Shown in pieces: positions 36,865 to 45,795 of a stretch of DNA of 60,923 nucleotides. The translations under genes and the position numbers were made by a program. The first letter of the stretch is position 1; the number at the start of each line of letters is the position of its first letter. Under the pieces are notes generated by a model that was not told where the DNA came from, searched no databases, and saw only the letters and a list, made by a program, of their open reading frames with translations. The DNA is taken from the NCBI GenBank assembly GCA_021811615.1, contig JAJZNW010000032.1, positions 78,291-139,213 of the forward strand. Reading direction: 5' to 3'. This DNA is from Bacteroidota bacterium (GTDB lineage Bacteria; Bacteroidota; Ignavibacteria; Kryptoniales; JAKASW01).

Positions 36865-37030
36865 GACAGAACTCCCAATAGGTTTAGTTCACGAATACTG
36901 CCGGGGATGCTTCAACGAGACAGCCTTTTTGCAGCATCTGCGACCGAAGCGACCACAATTCTAATAGAACAACGGGGCACATCCGCACCGCAAGACACCG
37001 GAATTCCTGATATCCCGCGCCGATGAATTA

Positions 37031-37663
37031 CTATCTCGCATATCCGACACTCTGTGCCAGGATAATCTTCTGTTCCGGACGGAGGTTCATCTCTCCGGAC
37101 AACTTCTCTTTGTCGATAGATCCCCTGACGACACATGACAGACCGCCTGAAGCGCAGAAGAGATAAACATTCTGCGCGATGAAGCCGCAGTCTGCCCCGA
37201 CCCACAGGTCTTCGTTTTCCCTGCCGGCGTGCTTCACCTTCGACATGTCCGCAACATAGATGAGATTGACCGGAGCCGATTTCACGAAGTCCTGAGTACC
37301 GGTTTTGCCGCGCAAGTCGGTAGAAGAGACGAGTCTGAGCGAATGCGACCGCGCCTCATACAGGAATAGTCCCTTTTCCGAGGCGACATAGATATCGATT
37401 TCCTGCCAATTCATCGCAGAAGGGGCTGTGCGCCTACCGTCCGGGCGATTGATCCCGAACGCGGCCCAGAGAAGGTCAGAAAGCGTCTGCTGAGGTATCG
37501 GTTTGCTGGCAAAAGTCCTTGTAGATTTCCGCTCCTTCAGCGCTTGCATCAGCGGCAGCCCGCCTGAAGTATCTGGCGGAGGAAGCTTCAGGAGCTCCTG
37601 CGCAAAGCTATCGCAGGGAACAAGAATGAGTATCGCCCAAAGAACCGCAAACAGCCTATTCAT
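37031..37663 (-). CDS. SagB/ThcOx-type nitroreductase-family protein, exported
   Basis: 210 residues with an N-terminal signal peptide ('FAVLWAILILVPCDSFA-Q'). Nitroreductase fold of the SagB branch: 'LMQALKERKSTRTFASKPIPQQTLSDLLWAAFGINR', 'TAPSAMNWQEIDIYVA', 'DCGFIAQNVYLFCASGGLSCVVRG', and C-terminal 'AQSVGYAR'. These enzymes bind FMN. Azoline oxidases of peptide-modification clusters belong here, but stand-alone exported members are common in anaerobes and have no known substrate. No precursor-peptide or cyclodehydratase gene is visible nearby. Confidence 0.85.
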   Translation of the reverse strand: MNRLFAVLWAILILVPCDSFAQELLKLPPPDTSGGLPLMQALKERKSTRTFASKPIPQQTLSDLLWAAFGINRPDGRRTAPSAMNWQEIDIYVASEKGLFLYEARSHSLRLVSSTDLRGKTGTQDFVKSAPVNLIYVADMSKVKHAGRENEDLWVGADCGFIAQNVYLFCASGGLSCVVRGSIDKEKLSGEMNLRPEQKIILAQSVGYAR

Positions 37664-37743
37664 GCTATTATCCTTTCTAAGGCACGAAGAAAAGAATGAA
37701 TCCCGAAGACCGAATGTCCGGCCCGCCAGGCAGCCCGCAAATC

Positions 37744-38325
37744 TTACGCGCCTGACCCAGTCTTCAGGTCCTTATACCTGAAACACGACGTCAGATGATC
37801 GTTTACCATCCCGGTCGCCTGCATGTGCGCGTAGCAGATAGTCGAGCCGACAAATTTGAATCCCCTCGCTTTCAGGTCCTTGCTCATCGCATCTGATTCT
37901 TTGCTCGTCGCGGGGATATCCTTCAAAGACCGAACCCGATTCATCTTAGGTCGTCCATCTACAAACTGCCAAATGTACCGGTCGAATGAACCGTACTCTT
38001 CCTGTACCAGGATGAATTGCCTTGCGTTGGAGACGGCGGCATGTATTTTCAATTTGTTCCTGATGATGCCCGCATCGTTAAGAAGGCTCCTGACTCTTCT
38101 TCCGTCGAATCGCGCGACTTTCTCGACATCGAATCCGTCAAATGCCAACCTGAAGTTCTCACGTTTGTGGAGTATCGTTGACCAGCTGAGTCCTGCCTGC
38201 ATTCCTTCTAATATCAGAAACTCGAAAATGAGCCTATCGTCATGAAGAGGTACTCCCCACTCCTCGTCATGATACGCGATCATCAACGGGTCGTCCGACG
38301 GCCATGGACACCGGATCAGGCTCAT
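37744..38325 (-). CDS. tag: DNA-3-methyladenine glycosylase I
   Basis: 193 residues. Tag family: 'RCPWPSDDPLMIAYHDEEWGVPLHDD', 'FLILEGMQAGLSWSTILHKRENFR', 'KFVGSTICYAHMQATGMVNDHLTSCFR'. The zinc-snap cysteine near the N-terminus and the C-terminal His/Cys region are both present. Removes 3-methyladenine from alkylated DNA. Its ATG overlaps the TGA of the asparaginase-like gene (ATGA), so the two are coupled. Complements the ogt-type repair gene elsewhere in the window. Confidence 0.94.
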   Translation of the reverse strand: MSLIRCPWPSDDPLMIAYHDEEWGVPLHDDRLIFEFLILEGMQAGLSWSTILHKRENFRLAFDGFDVEKVARFDGRRVRSLLNDAGIIRNKLKIHAAVSNARQFILVQEEYGSFDRYIWQFVDGRPKMNRVRSLKDIPATSKESDAMSKDLKARGFKFVGSTICYAHMQATGMVNDHLTSCFRYKDLKTGSGA

Positions 38326-38810
38326 TTTATCTCCTCGAACTCGCCTGTCTTCCTGTTCTTGCGGACATTATCCCAGTTGAAATACATCCCGTTCATAGCT
38401 ATGTACACGCCGTGTGGCAGAGTCTGAACAAATGCGAGGGCGCTTCCGAGATTGAAGAGCCCGTCTGAACTTCCGAACTTGTATGGAATCATTGCGCCGG
38501 TAAGGACCACAGTCTTGTCCTTGATAGATTTTCCCAGGAGCTGCGCAGTCTGTTCCATCGTGTCCGTCCCATGAGTGATGACGATTCTCTCGTGTTCGCA
38601 CAAGGTACAATTTTCGAGTATGATCCCTCTGTCGGCATCCGTAATTTCCAGGCTGTCCATCATCATGAGCGTTCTGACATCGACATCGAGTTTACACCTG
38701 CCGAGCCTTAGCATCTCCTGGAGGTGGCTGTCTTTGAAGAAGAGCTTGCCCGTCAGTTCGTTATATTCCTTGTCGAAAGTCCCACCCGTAATGAAGATCA
38801 TAATAGCCAT
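38322..38810 (-). CDS. Single-domain asparaginase-like protein
   Basis: About 162 residues from 'MAIMIFITGGTFDKEYNE'. It carries both catalytic threonine regions of L-asparaginase: 'TGGTFD' and 'THGTDTMEQTA', plus the 'VLTGAMIP' block with its lysine replaced by other residues. The C-terminal domain of the normal 320-340-residue enzyme is missing. Such short asparaginase-domain proteins recur in Bacteroidota and other groups, so this is probably a genuine short family rather than a truncation. Activity unproven. Overlaps tag by four bases downstream. Confidence 0.8.
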   Translation of the reverse strand: MAIMIFITGGTFDKEYNELTGKLFFKDSHLQEMLRLGRCKLDVDVRTLMMMDSLEITDADRGIILENCTLCEHERIVITHGTDTMEQTAQLLGKSIKDKTVVLTGAMIPYKFGSSDGLFNLGSALAFVQTLPHGVYIAMNGMYFNWDNVRKNRKTGEFEEIK

Positions 38811-39038
38811 GATGGAACAATTTAACTCGAACGACATGAAAGACTCAACCGGTTAATTAGAATGCGGAGAGGGAGCGGAGGTCAATCGAGGGGTAGTGAA
38901 TAGACTAACGCGAGACTTGGGAGCAGGGACCGGCAGGCTCCCCTCTTTCCAAAACTGTAAAAATGCCGGAAAAGACGCGCGGTTGTTGAGATTCTCCTCA
39001 AGTTTTTGGGAAATTATGACGATATATTGAATTGAATA

Positions 39039-39179
39039 GGCATCAGATAGTAACTTATGCCCGGCAGTGAAAGGCGATAGACGATATCGCCCGCTTTTCT
39101 AGACCATTCCTCTGAGCAGGTCTATAATTGGCATCGTTAGGTCAACGATGATGTCCGAGGACGGGATTCTTATCCTGTC
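39039..39179 (+). promoter_or_regulatory. Structured 5' leader: five consecutive stem-loops before the cytochrome gene
   Basis: Inverted repeats in order: GGCAT/ATGCC (39039-39061, 13-base loop); GGCGATA/TATCGCC (39073-39091, then CGCTTTTCT); TAGACC/GGTCTA (39100-39124); CATCGTT-AGGTC-AACGATG (39132-39150); GACGGGAT-TCTT-ATCCTGTC (39160-39179, one G-U pair) with outer GTCC/GGAC. The loop GGTC at 39140-39143 can pair with GACC at 39102-39105, the 5' arm of the third hairpin, so alternative folds exist. The start codon is about 40 bases further. The rest of the 38811-39215 gap holds one more inverted repeat (GGGAGC/GCTCCC, 38919-38942) and no gene. Looks like a leader RNA or riboswitch candidate; no known class recognised. 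Confidence 0.5.
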
Positions 39180-39218
39180 GATGGACCCATTGACATTAAC
39201 AACCATACAGAGGAAATG

Positions 39219-40715
39219 ATGAAGAAAAGAAAGTTACCGGACATATTTTACAACCCAATTAGTATGGCCGGTGCCATCATCGCGAGCGTCATATTCGGCA
39301 CGATCCTGATACTGATGGTACTCTCGGCGATGTGGAATTCACTCCCGCCATACTTTGGAATTGTAACCTACATAGTCTTCCCTGCAGTATTAATAGTCGC
39401 TCTTCTCATAATTCCGCTCGGCGCGCTGGTAGAAAGAAAGCGTTATCACCGGCTTGCCGAGACCGGCGGTTCTCTGATGCCCAAGATCGATCTCTCAGAT
39501 CCGAAACAGCGGCGTGTTTTTTTCATTTTCTCGACGGGGACGCTTCTTCTAATGGTGTTCACCGCGATCGGGAGTTACAGGGCATTCGAGGCAACGGAGT
39601 CCGTACAATTTTGCGGACAACTCTGTCACAGGGTGATGAAGCCGGAGTTTGTAACTCATGCCGATTCTCCGCACGCGAGGGTCGCGTGCGTACAGTGCCA
39701 CGTAGGACCGGGCGCGAGCTGGTACGTCAAATCGAAGTTGTCCGGCGCGTATCAGATTTATGCCGTGCTCTTCAATAAATTCCCGCGGCCAATCCCTACC
39801 CCGATCAAGAATTTGCGGCCTGCGAGGGTAACTTGTGAACAGTGCCATTGGCCACAATCGTTTACCGGAGAGCGCCGCATAACGAAGACATTCTATCTCG
39901 AGGATTCGGCGAACACCCGGTGGGACCTCGACATGCTGGTCAGGGTCGGCAGGAGCACTTCAGCAGAGCCGCAGCGTCCGTCTGTCCACTGGCACGTCAC
40001 ACACACGGTAGAGTTCATCCCGACCGACTCCACGTCGCAGACCATTCCATGGGTGCGCGTCGTAAACAAAGACGGAAAGACGGAAACGTTCACCACTAGC
40101 GACAACCCTTTCACGCCCGATTCCGTCAAACACGTGAAAATAAAAACGATGGATTGCATGGATTGCCATAACCGGCCGACGCACATCATAAAATCGCCAG
40201 GAGACGCGATCAACGACGCGATGGCGACAGGTGCTATCAGCCCGGGTCTTCCCTGGATCAAGCAGGAGGGGGTCAATGCGCTTGTGCCCCGCTATGTGAA
40301 CACGAAGGATGCATTGGACAGCATCGCCCTGTACATCAACTCTTTCTACCAAAGGAAATACCCGGCAGTCGCAGCGCATGATGATTCCGCCATTACGGGC
40401 GCGATCGCTTCGCTACAAACCATTTACAAACAGAATTTCTTCCCGTACATGAGAGCCGACTGGAGGGCATACCCGAACGATCTCGGACATATGGAATATC
40501 AGGGCTGTTTCCGATGCCATGATGGGCACCACAAGAGTGCCGACGGACAGGTGATACCGCACAGCTGCACAACCTGCCACATCATACTTGCCCAGGGAGA
40601 GAAGGCCGATTCGGTTGTCAATCTTGACGGCGTACCGTTCGTCCATCCGCACGTCGGAATCGGAGATGCATGGAAAGAAGGATCATGCACCGACTGCCAC
40701 GACGGCACGCAATAA
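39219..40715 (+). CDS. Membrane-bound multihaem NapC/NirT-type cytochrome c
   Basis: 498 residues from the second of two adjacent ATGs (AGAGGA upstream). Three hydrophobic segments fall in the first 125 residues, then haem sites: one CX3CH ('FCGQLCHRVMKPE', about 132) and six CXXCH (CVQCH, CEQCH, CMDCH, CFRCH, CTTCH, CTDCH). 'SPHARVACVQCHVGPGASWYVKSKLSG' and 'PRPIPTPIKNLRPARVTCEQCHWP' are family hallmarks. NapC/NirT proteins take electrons from menaquinol to periplasmic partners, consistent with mqnA/mqnE in this genome. The partner oxidoreductase is not in the window. Followed by a strong terminator. Confidence 0.9.
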   Translation: MKKRKLPDIFYNPISMAGAIIASVIFGTILILMVLSAMWNSLPPYFGIVTYIVFPAVLIVALLIIPLGALVERKRYHRLAETGGSLMPKIDLSDPKQRRVFFIFSTGTLLLMVFTAIGSYRAFEATESVQFCGQLCHRVMKPEFVTHADSPHARVACVQCHVGPGASWYVKSKLSGAYQIYAVLFNKFPRPIPTPIKNLRPARVTCEQCHWPQSFTGERRITKTFYLEDSANTRWDLDMLVRVGRSTSAEPQRPSVHWHVTHTVEFIPTDSTSQTIPWVRVVNKDGKTETFTTSDNPFTPDSVKHVKIKTMDCMDCHNRPTHIIKSPGDAINDAMATGAISPGLPWIKQEGVNALVPRYVNTKDALDSIALYINSFYQRKYPAVAAHDDSAITGAIASLQTIYKQNFFPYMRADWRAYPNDLGHMEYQGCFRCHDGHHKSADGQVIPHSCTTCHIILAQGEKADSVVNLDGVPFVHPHVGIGDAWKEGSCTDCHDGTQ

Positions 40716-40746
40716 AGCAAAATGTATTGAAGGAATAAATATCCGC

Positions 40747-40785
40747 CGCCGGTTCGATCCGCTCAGGATCAGCCGGCGTTTTTCT
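40747..40785 (+). terminator. Intrinsic terminator after the cytochrome gene
   Basis: CGCCGG (40747-40752) and CCGGCG (40773-40778) with an inner GATCC/GGATC stem, followed by TTTTTCT. Strong intrinsic terminator between convergent genes. Confidence 0.88.
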
Positions 40786-40796
40786 ATTCGTATGTG

Positions 40797-41507
40797 TCAG
40801 CGCAACCTGGAAGCGAGCCGACGGATGGATAAATAGACGACAACTATCATCGTCGAAATCGCCACCCACGCGAGAGTCGCGCTCAGGCTTCCGGCATATC
40901 CCTTGACGAAAGATGAAAACGCCTTCCCGAGTACCGTGAATGAATACGCCCACAGAAACGCGCCGACAAGATTGTACACAGCAAAGGGGATCGGATCCGT
41001 TTGGTAGAGTCCGAGCGTGAGCGGGACCATATCCCTGATACCGTAAAAAAATCTTGCCACGAGCATGATGGGAGCTCCGAATCTCTTTACGACGTTCGAC
41101 GATCGATTTACCTTCTCGCCCAGCTTGTCCCGGAGGAAGCTCCATCTTTTCCAGAGAGACTTCCCCGCATAATAGTAGATAGTATTGCCGACAAACGAAG
41201 CTGCCGTGCCTAGAACTACAACGCCCGTCAGCGACACCGCACCCGATCGCGCAAGTGCTACGCCGGCAAAAAGACCGACCTCTCCTGCCAGGGCTACCGA
41301 GATGAAGACAGTCAGGTATCCGTTCTGATGTATGAATTGCTCCACGAAGAAACTTACCACTTTTGGGAGCGAAACGCCATATTTACCGGCGCCCCCCTGT
41401 ATTGCCTTCCCGATAGGGGGTATTAACACCGAAGTGGGATGTGACCGCCAAGAGACAGTATTGAAATTGGACACCAACAGATACCTGATCTGGAATCGAT
41501 GAACCAA
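40797..41507 (-). CDS. DedA-family membrane protein
   Basis: Up to 236 residues. DedA/VTT-domain signature 'GTAASFVGNTIYYYAGKSL', 'RFGAPIMLVARFFYGIRDMVPLTLG' with the conserved arginines, and 'VYNLVGAFLWAYSFTVLGKAF'. Four to five membrane segments. DedA proteins act as lipid or undecaprenyl-phosphate flippases or support membrane potential. The N-terminal 50 residues before 'VVSFFVEQFIHQNGYLTVF' are not DedA-like, so the true start is probably a downstream GTG; I could not settle it. Confidence 0.85.
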   Translation of the reverse strand: MVHRFQIRYLLVSNFNTVSWRSHPTSVLIPPIGKAIQGGAGKYGVSLPKVVSFFVEQFIHQNGYLTVFISVALAGEVGLFAGVALARSGAVSLTGVVVLGTAASFVGNTIYYYAGKSLWKRWSFLRDKLGEKVNRSSNVVKRFGAPIMLVARFFYGIRDMVPLTLGLYQTDPIPFAVYNLVGAFLWAYSFTVLGKAFSSFVKGYAGSLSATLAWVAISTMIVVVYLSIRRLASRLR

Positions 41508-41635
41508 GAAGCCGGTGCGTCGGCGCGTCCCTGGCGGTTGAAATCATTCGCGATGATACATCCCAAGGCCGAAGTGATACGCTTCCTCCGGTGGCTATCT
41601 TGAAACTGCATTTACCCTTCTTTAGATTGAGATCG

Positions 41636-42310
41636 ATGAGAAATTCCCTGCTCACGATATTGTTCCTGATCATCTGTGCCGGATTTGTTCAAGAAGCCTT
41701 CGCGCAAGAGTCGAGTGCGGTCAGAATCGCCAGGCTGAAATACGACGGAGGCGGAGACTGGTACAACGATCCGCTCGAGGAACCGACGCTCCTGCAGTTC
41801 GTCGGGAGACACACGAATATCGCCGTAGACCCGAATTACTATTACGTCGACATAATGAGCGACGACGTATTCAGCTATCCGTTATTATTTATCACAGGAC
41901 ACGGTAATATCAGATTCACCGATGAACAGGCGAAGAGATTGCGCCGCTACCTCGACGACGGCGGTTTCATATACGCGGACGACGACTACGGCATGGACGA
42001 GGCGTTTAGACGTGAGATGAGGAAGGTATTTCCGGAGGAAAAGCTAGTCCAGTTGCCGTACTCGTACGGGCTTTACAGCTGTGTGTTTGATTTTTCCAAT
42101 GGGCCGCCGAAGATACAGGATTGGGATGACCGCAAGCCTCCGGCGGCATTCGGGATATTCATCGGGAAAAGGCTTGCGGTGTACTATACCACAGAATGTA
42201 ATCCATCCGACGGATGGGATCCGGCCGAAGTCCACGGCGATCCTGAAAACAAACGACGGGAAGCGATGGAGTTCGGCACAAACATAGTTTACTGGGCTCT
42301 TACTCACTGA
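41636..42310 (+). CDS. DUF4159-domain exported protein
   Basis: 224 residues from the ATG at 41636, which gives a clean signal peptide ('RNSLLTILFLIICAGFVQEAFA-Q'); the longer frame adds 15 codons. DUF4159 hallmarks: 'IARLKYDGGGDWYNDP', 'LFITGHGNIRFTDEQAKRLRRYLDDGGFIYADDDYG' and a C-terminal 'FGTNIVYWALTH'. The domain has a glutamine-amidotransferase/ThuA-like look but no known activity. The DUF4175 gene begins three bases after its stop, so they are translated together. Family members commonly occur near MoxR/vWA-type genes, which are absent here. Confidence 0.88.
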   Translation: MRNSLLTILFLIICAGFVQEAFAQESSAVRIARLKYDGGGDWYNDPLEEPTLLQFVGRHTNIAVDPNYYYVDIMSDDVFSYPLLFITGHGNIRFTDEQAKRLRRYLDDGGFIYADDDYGMDEAFRREMRKVFPEEKLVQLPYSYGLYSCVFDFSNGPPKIQDWDDRKPPAAFGIFIGKRLAVYYTTECNPSDGWDPAEVHGDPENKRREAMEFGTNIVYWALTH

Positions 42311-42313
42311 CTC

Positions 42314-45300
42314 ATGAGATATGATCTCAGCCAGGATTCCGGGAAAGATGTATTAGCGTCGCTGCGGCGCATCTACCGCAAGAAGGTCCTGGCACGCATC
42401 GTTGATGGGGCCGCCGCTTGCGTATCGGTTCTCGTGCTTTCTCTGTTCGTCGCCGGGCTTCTCGAAATGATTTACAATTTCGGCCCGGTGGTTCGGACCT
42501 CCATCTTCCTGATTTCCGCGACTGCACTGCTGCTCACGTTTATTAAGTTCCTGCTTCCCCATCTGGTGCATTATTTCAGACCCGTTCCAACCAGGGACCT
42601 TGTCGACACCGCCCTCGAAGCAGGCGAGGCATTCCCCGACATCAAGGACAGATTGCGTAACGCTATCGAGCTCATGTCTAGCGTCAATGAGTCATTACAC
42701 TCCGAAGAACTCGTAAGGGAGTATATCAGACGGACGATAGGCAGCGCTTCTTCGCGCGAGCTCGAGACGGCGGTCAAGTACAAACCACGGAAACGTCATG
42801 GCTACCTTCTCGCTGCGACCCTTGCCATTGCCGCACTCCTGCTAATCGGTTTTCCATCGCGCATGCCGGACGCGTTAATGCGCTCGGTGGACTTCACGCA
42901 CAATTACGTCACCCCGTCGGCCTACACTTTTGAAATAACTCCCGGCGACACTGATCTGTCGAGAGGCGACACGTTGGAAGTACGAGTCAGAGTCGGGCTC
43001 GTCACTGCCTCTCGGTTTCCTTCTCACATTTCTATCAGCGAGAAATACAGCGACGAGAAAGTATTCGAGGGCCATCTTGTGAAGGAGAGAGGCGGAGGGA
43101 CCTATACGTTCAGAATGCCGGATGTAAGAAGCGACCTGGTGTACTACGTTACCGCCGGCGGTCAGAGAAGCAGGGATTTCAACGTCGATGTCGTCGATCT
43201 TCCGATTGTCAAAGACTTCACGGTCCGGCTCATTTATCCTCGATACACCGGGAAACAGCCGGAAACGCTTCAGCAAGATATCGGAGATTTTTCCGCACTC
43301 GTCGGGACGCGCGCCGAGTATTCACTTCGCAGCAACAAGCGCTTGCTGAAGGCCTGGATTTCCTTCGGCGACACATCAAATGTCAGACTGGAAACGACCG
43401 GGGCTGAAGCGCAAGGATTTTTTGTCGTGCGGCACACATCAGACTACTCGTTCCGCCTGCTCGATGACGACAGCCTTGGCAACAGGGACCCAATCATGTA
43501 CACGGCAAAGGCGGTAAGCGACCAGTACCCGACTTGCGAGATCACAACTCCCGGTAAGGACGTCGTTCTCAGCCGGGACATGATACTGCCGTTGAGGATC
43601 TCGATAGGGGACGACTACGGATTCACAAAGCTTCTTCTCCAGTACAAGTTGATAAGCTCAGAATACATTCCGCCGGAAAAAAGATATCGTTCCATCGAGA
43701 TTCCGCTTCCATCGAAATCCGCCGGGCAGGAGGAGATATCTTATGTGTGGGATCTCTCGCCGCGCCATCTCGTTCCTGAAGACGTTATAAGCTATCACGC
43801 TACTGTATTCGACAACGACATGGTAGACGGGCCGAAGTCGGCATCCAGCGCTGAATACACGCTTCGCCTCCCTTCGCTCGGGGAAGTCTTCGCAGCCGCC
43901 GACAGCGAGCATAGCGGCCTTGTCCAGAAGACAGAAGACGCCCTCAACAGTTCCGACGAACTGAAGCAGCAATTCGACAAAATGTCCGAAGAGATGAAGA
44001 CGGCGACAAGACAGTTGAGCTGGGAGCAGCAGAAGAAGATGGGGAACACTCTCCAGCGATACGACAGTCTCGAGAAGAAGGTCGAGGGGATAAAGAAGCA
44101 GATCGAAAAGATGACGCAGAACATGCTTGAGAATAAGATCATCTCCCCGCGGACGCTGGAAAAGTATATGGAACTTCAGAAGGCGCTCCAGGACATAAAC
44201 TCGCCGGAGTTCCAGGAGGCTCTCAAGAAACTTCAGCAGGCTATTCAGTCACTCAATCCCGACCTGGTACGGCAAGCGTTGAAAAATTTCCAGGTAAACG
44301 ACGAGATGCTCCGAAAGAGTATTGAACGCACTCTGAGCCTGATAAAGCGTATCCAGATCGAGCAGAAATTCGACGAGCTTCAGACTCGCGTCGACCAGAT
44401 GCTTTCGAGACAGGAGGAAGTTCAGAAGTCGACGGCGTCGTCGGATTCCACAAACGAAGCGGCCCGCCGTCAACTCGCCCAGAGCCAGGAGGATATCCGG
44501 AAGGAATTGTCGCCGATGGAGCGCGCGGCGGCAGATTTGAAAAAAATGATGTCCGAATTCTCCGGAGAGATGCCGACAAAGCAGCTTTCGGACGCACGCG
44601 AAGCGTTGAACAAATCCGGGATATCGGAGAGGATGCGGGAAGCGGGGCGGCAACTTTCCCGGGGGCAATTCTCAAATTCGCTAGCCAACCAGAAGGATAT
44701 ATCGTCCGCACTTCAGCAGTTCAGGCAACAGCTGTCGGAAACCGAGAGATCTATGCTTGAAAACCGGCAGCGTGCCACCATAGAATCCCTTAGAAAAGCA
44801 CAGCAAAACCTTCTCGAGATTTCGAAGGAGCAAGAGGCGCTGCGCAACAGATCGAAGAACGCAGCTCCCTATTCTGCAGAGTCCAGGATGCTTTCCTTGA
44901 AGCAAGACGAACTTATGCAGCAGCTTGGCTACACCGCCCAGCAGATGATGCAGCTTTCGAACAAAAGCTTCGCCGTCACTCCTCAGATGGGACGGCAAAT
45001 CGGCGAGGCTTACTCCCGGATGCAGGAATCGCTCAGCCAGCTCCAGAGCAGGAGCGGGGAGTCTCCCACGCAGTCGCAAAGCGAAGCGATGGGGTCGCTG
45101 AACAAAGCAGTGCTCAACATTCAGGCCACTCTTCAGTCTATGATGCAGGGACAGGGCGGCGGCTCCCCTTCCCTCCTGCAGCAGCTTGACCAGCTCGGTG
45201 CAAGCCAGGAGGACCTGAATGCACTCACCCGTCAACTAGGTATGCAGGGAGGTCTTTCGATGCAGCAGCAAGCCGAGCTGGCAAGACTCGCCGCGAGGCA

Positions 45301-45706
45301 GGAAGCCGTTCGTAAGTCCCTTGAACAGCTCGCAAGCGAAGCTCAAAGGTCGCAATCACAAGAAAGGATATTGGGAAACCTCAACGACATCGCAAAAGAG
45401 ATGGACCGGGTCGTAAACGATATGCATGACAGGAACATTACGAACGAGACCATCCATCGACAGGAAAGGATACTCAGGCACCTTCTCGACGCGTCGCGGT
45501 CGTTCCTGACTCAGAGATACGACAACAGACGCGTCACACGAGCAGGAAGGGACGTAATAACTCAAAGTCCGGGTCAACTGAACTTTTCGGGGAGTCAGTC
45601 CGAGGAACAGCAGCTTCTTCTGAAGCTCATAAGGGAGAATTTCCCTCCGGAATACCAGAAGGTCATACTCAAGTACTACCGCCTGTTGCAGAAAAGCCCG
45701 GAATAA
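42314..45706 (+). CDS. DUF4175-type large membrane-anchored coiled-coil protein
   Basis: 1130 residues. Two membrane helices in the first 85 residues, a third at about 157-175 ('YLLAATLAIAALLLIGFPSR'), then an extracytoplasmic beta-rich part to about 510. From about 540 to the end lies a very long helical region rich in Gln, Glu, Lys and Ser ('QQLGYTAQQMMQLSNKS', 'QQQAELARLAARQEAV'), probably coiled coil. Family of unknown function, typically beside DUF4159. Shape suggests an envelope-spanning tether or scaffold; that is inference. A kinase/regulator pair follows on the same strand after about 90 bases. Confidence 0.82.
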   Translation: MRYDLSQDSGKDVLASLRRIYRKKVLARIVDGAAACVSVLVLSLFVAGLLEMIYNFGPVVRTSIFLISATALLLTFIKFLLPHLVHYFRPVPTRDLVDTALEAGEAFPDIKDRLRNAIELMSSVNESLHSEELVREYIRRTIGSASSRELETAVKYKPRKRHGYLLAATLAIAALLLIGFPSRMPDALMRSVDFTHNYVTPSAYTFEITPGDTDLSRGDTLEVRVRVGLVTASRFPSHISISEKYSDEKVFEGHLVKERGGGTYTFRMPDVRSDLVYYVTAGGQRSRDFNVDVVDLPIVKDFTVRLIYPRYTGKQPETLQQDIGDFSALVGTRAEYSLRSNKRLLKAWISFGDTSNVRLETTGAEAQGFFVVRHTSDYSFRLLDDDSLGNRDPIMYTAKAVSDQYPTCEITTPGKDVVLSRDMILPLRISIGDDYGFTKLLLQYKLISSEYIPPEKRYRSIEIPLPSKSAGQEEISYVWDLSPRHLVPEDVISYHATVFDNDMVDGPKSASSAEYTLRLPSLGEVFAAADSEHSGLVQKTEDALNSSDELKQQFDKMSEEMKTATRQLSWEQQKKMGNTLQRYDSLEKKVEGIKKQIEKMTQNMLENKIISPRTLEKYMELQKALQDINSPEFQEALKKLQQAIQSLNPDLVRQALKNFQVNDEMLRKSIERTLSLIKRIQIEQKFDELQTRVDQMLSRQEEVQKSTASSDSTNEAARRQLAQSQEDIRKELSPMERAAADLKKMMSEFSGEMPTKQLSDAREALNKSGISERMREAGRQLSRGQFSNSLANQKDISSALQQFRQQLSETERSMLENRQRATIESLRKAQQNLLEISKEQEALRNRSKNAAPYSAESRMLSLKQDELMQQLGYTAQQMMQLSNKSFAVTPQMGRQIGEAYSRMQESLSQLQSRSGESPTQSQSEAMGSLNKAVLNIQATLQSMMQGQGGGSPSLLQQLDQLGASQEDLNALTRQLGMQGGLSMQQQAELARLAARQEAVRKSLEQLASEAQRSQSQERILGNLNDIAKEMDRVVNDMHDRNITNETIHRQERILRHLLDASRSFLTQRYDNRRVTRAGRDVITQSPGQLNFSGSQSEEQQLLLKLIRENFPPEYQKVILKYYRLLQKSPE

Positions 45707-45795
45707 GAAGTCCATGGAGAACATGAACTAAAGAATGATGTAGAAAATCCGACAGAGAGAATAGCCGGTTTCCAGACAAAAGGCAGAACGACAAA

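Noticed and set aside
37031..37663. SagB-like gene as part of a thiazole/oxazole peptide cluster
   Set aside because: No cyclodehydratase, precursor peptide or exporter nearby, and the protein has a signal peptide, so it is a stand-alone exported nitroreductase.
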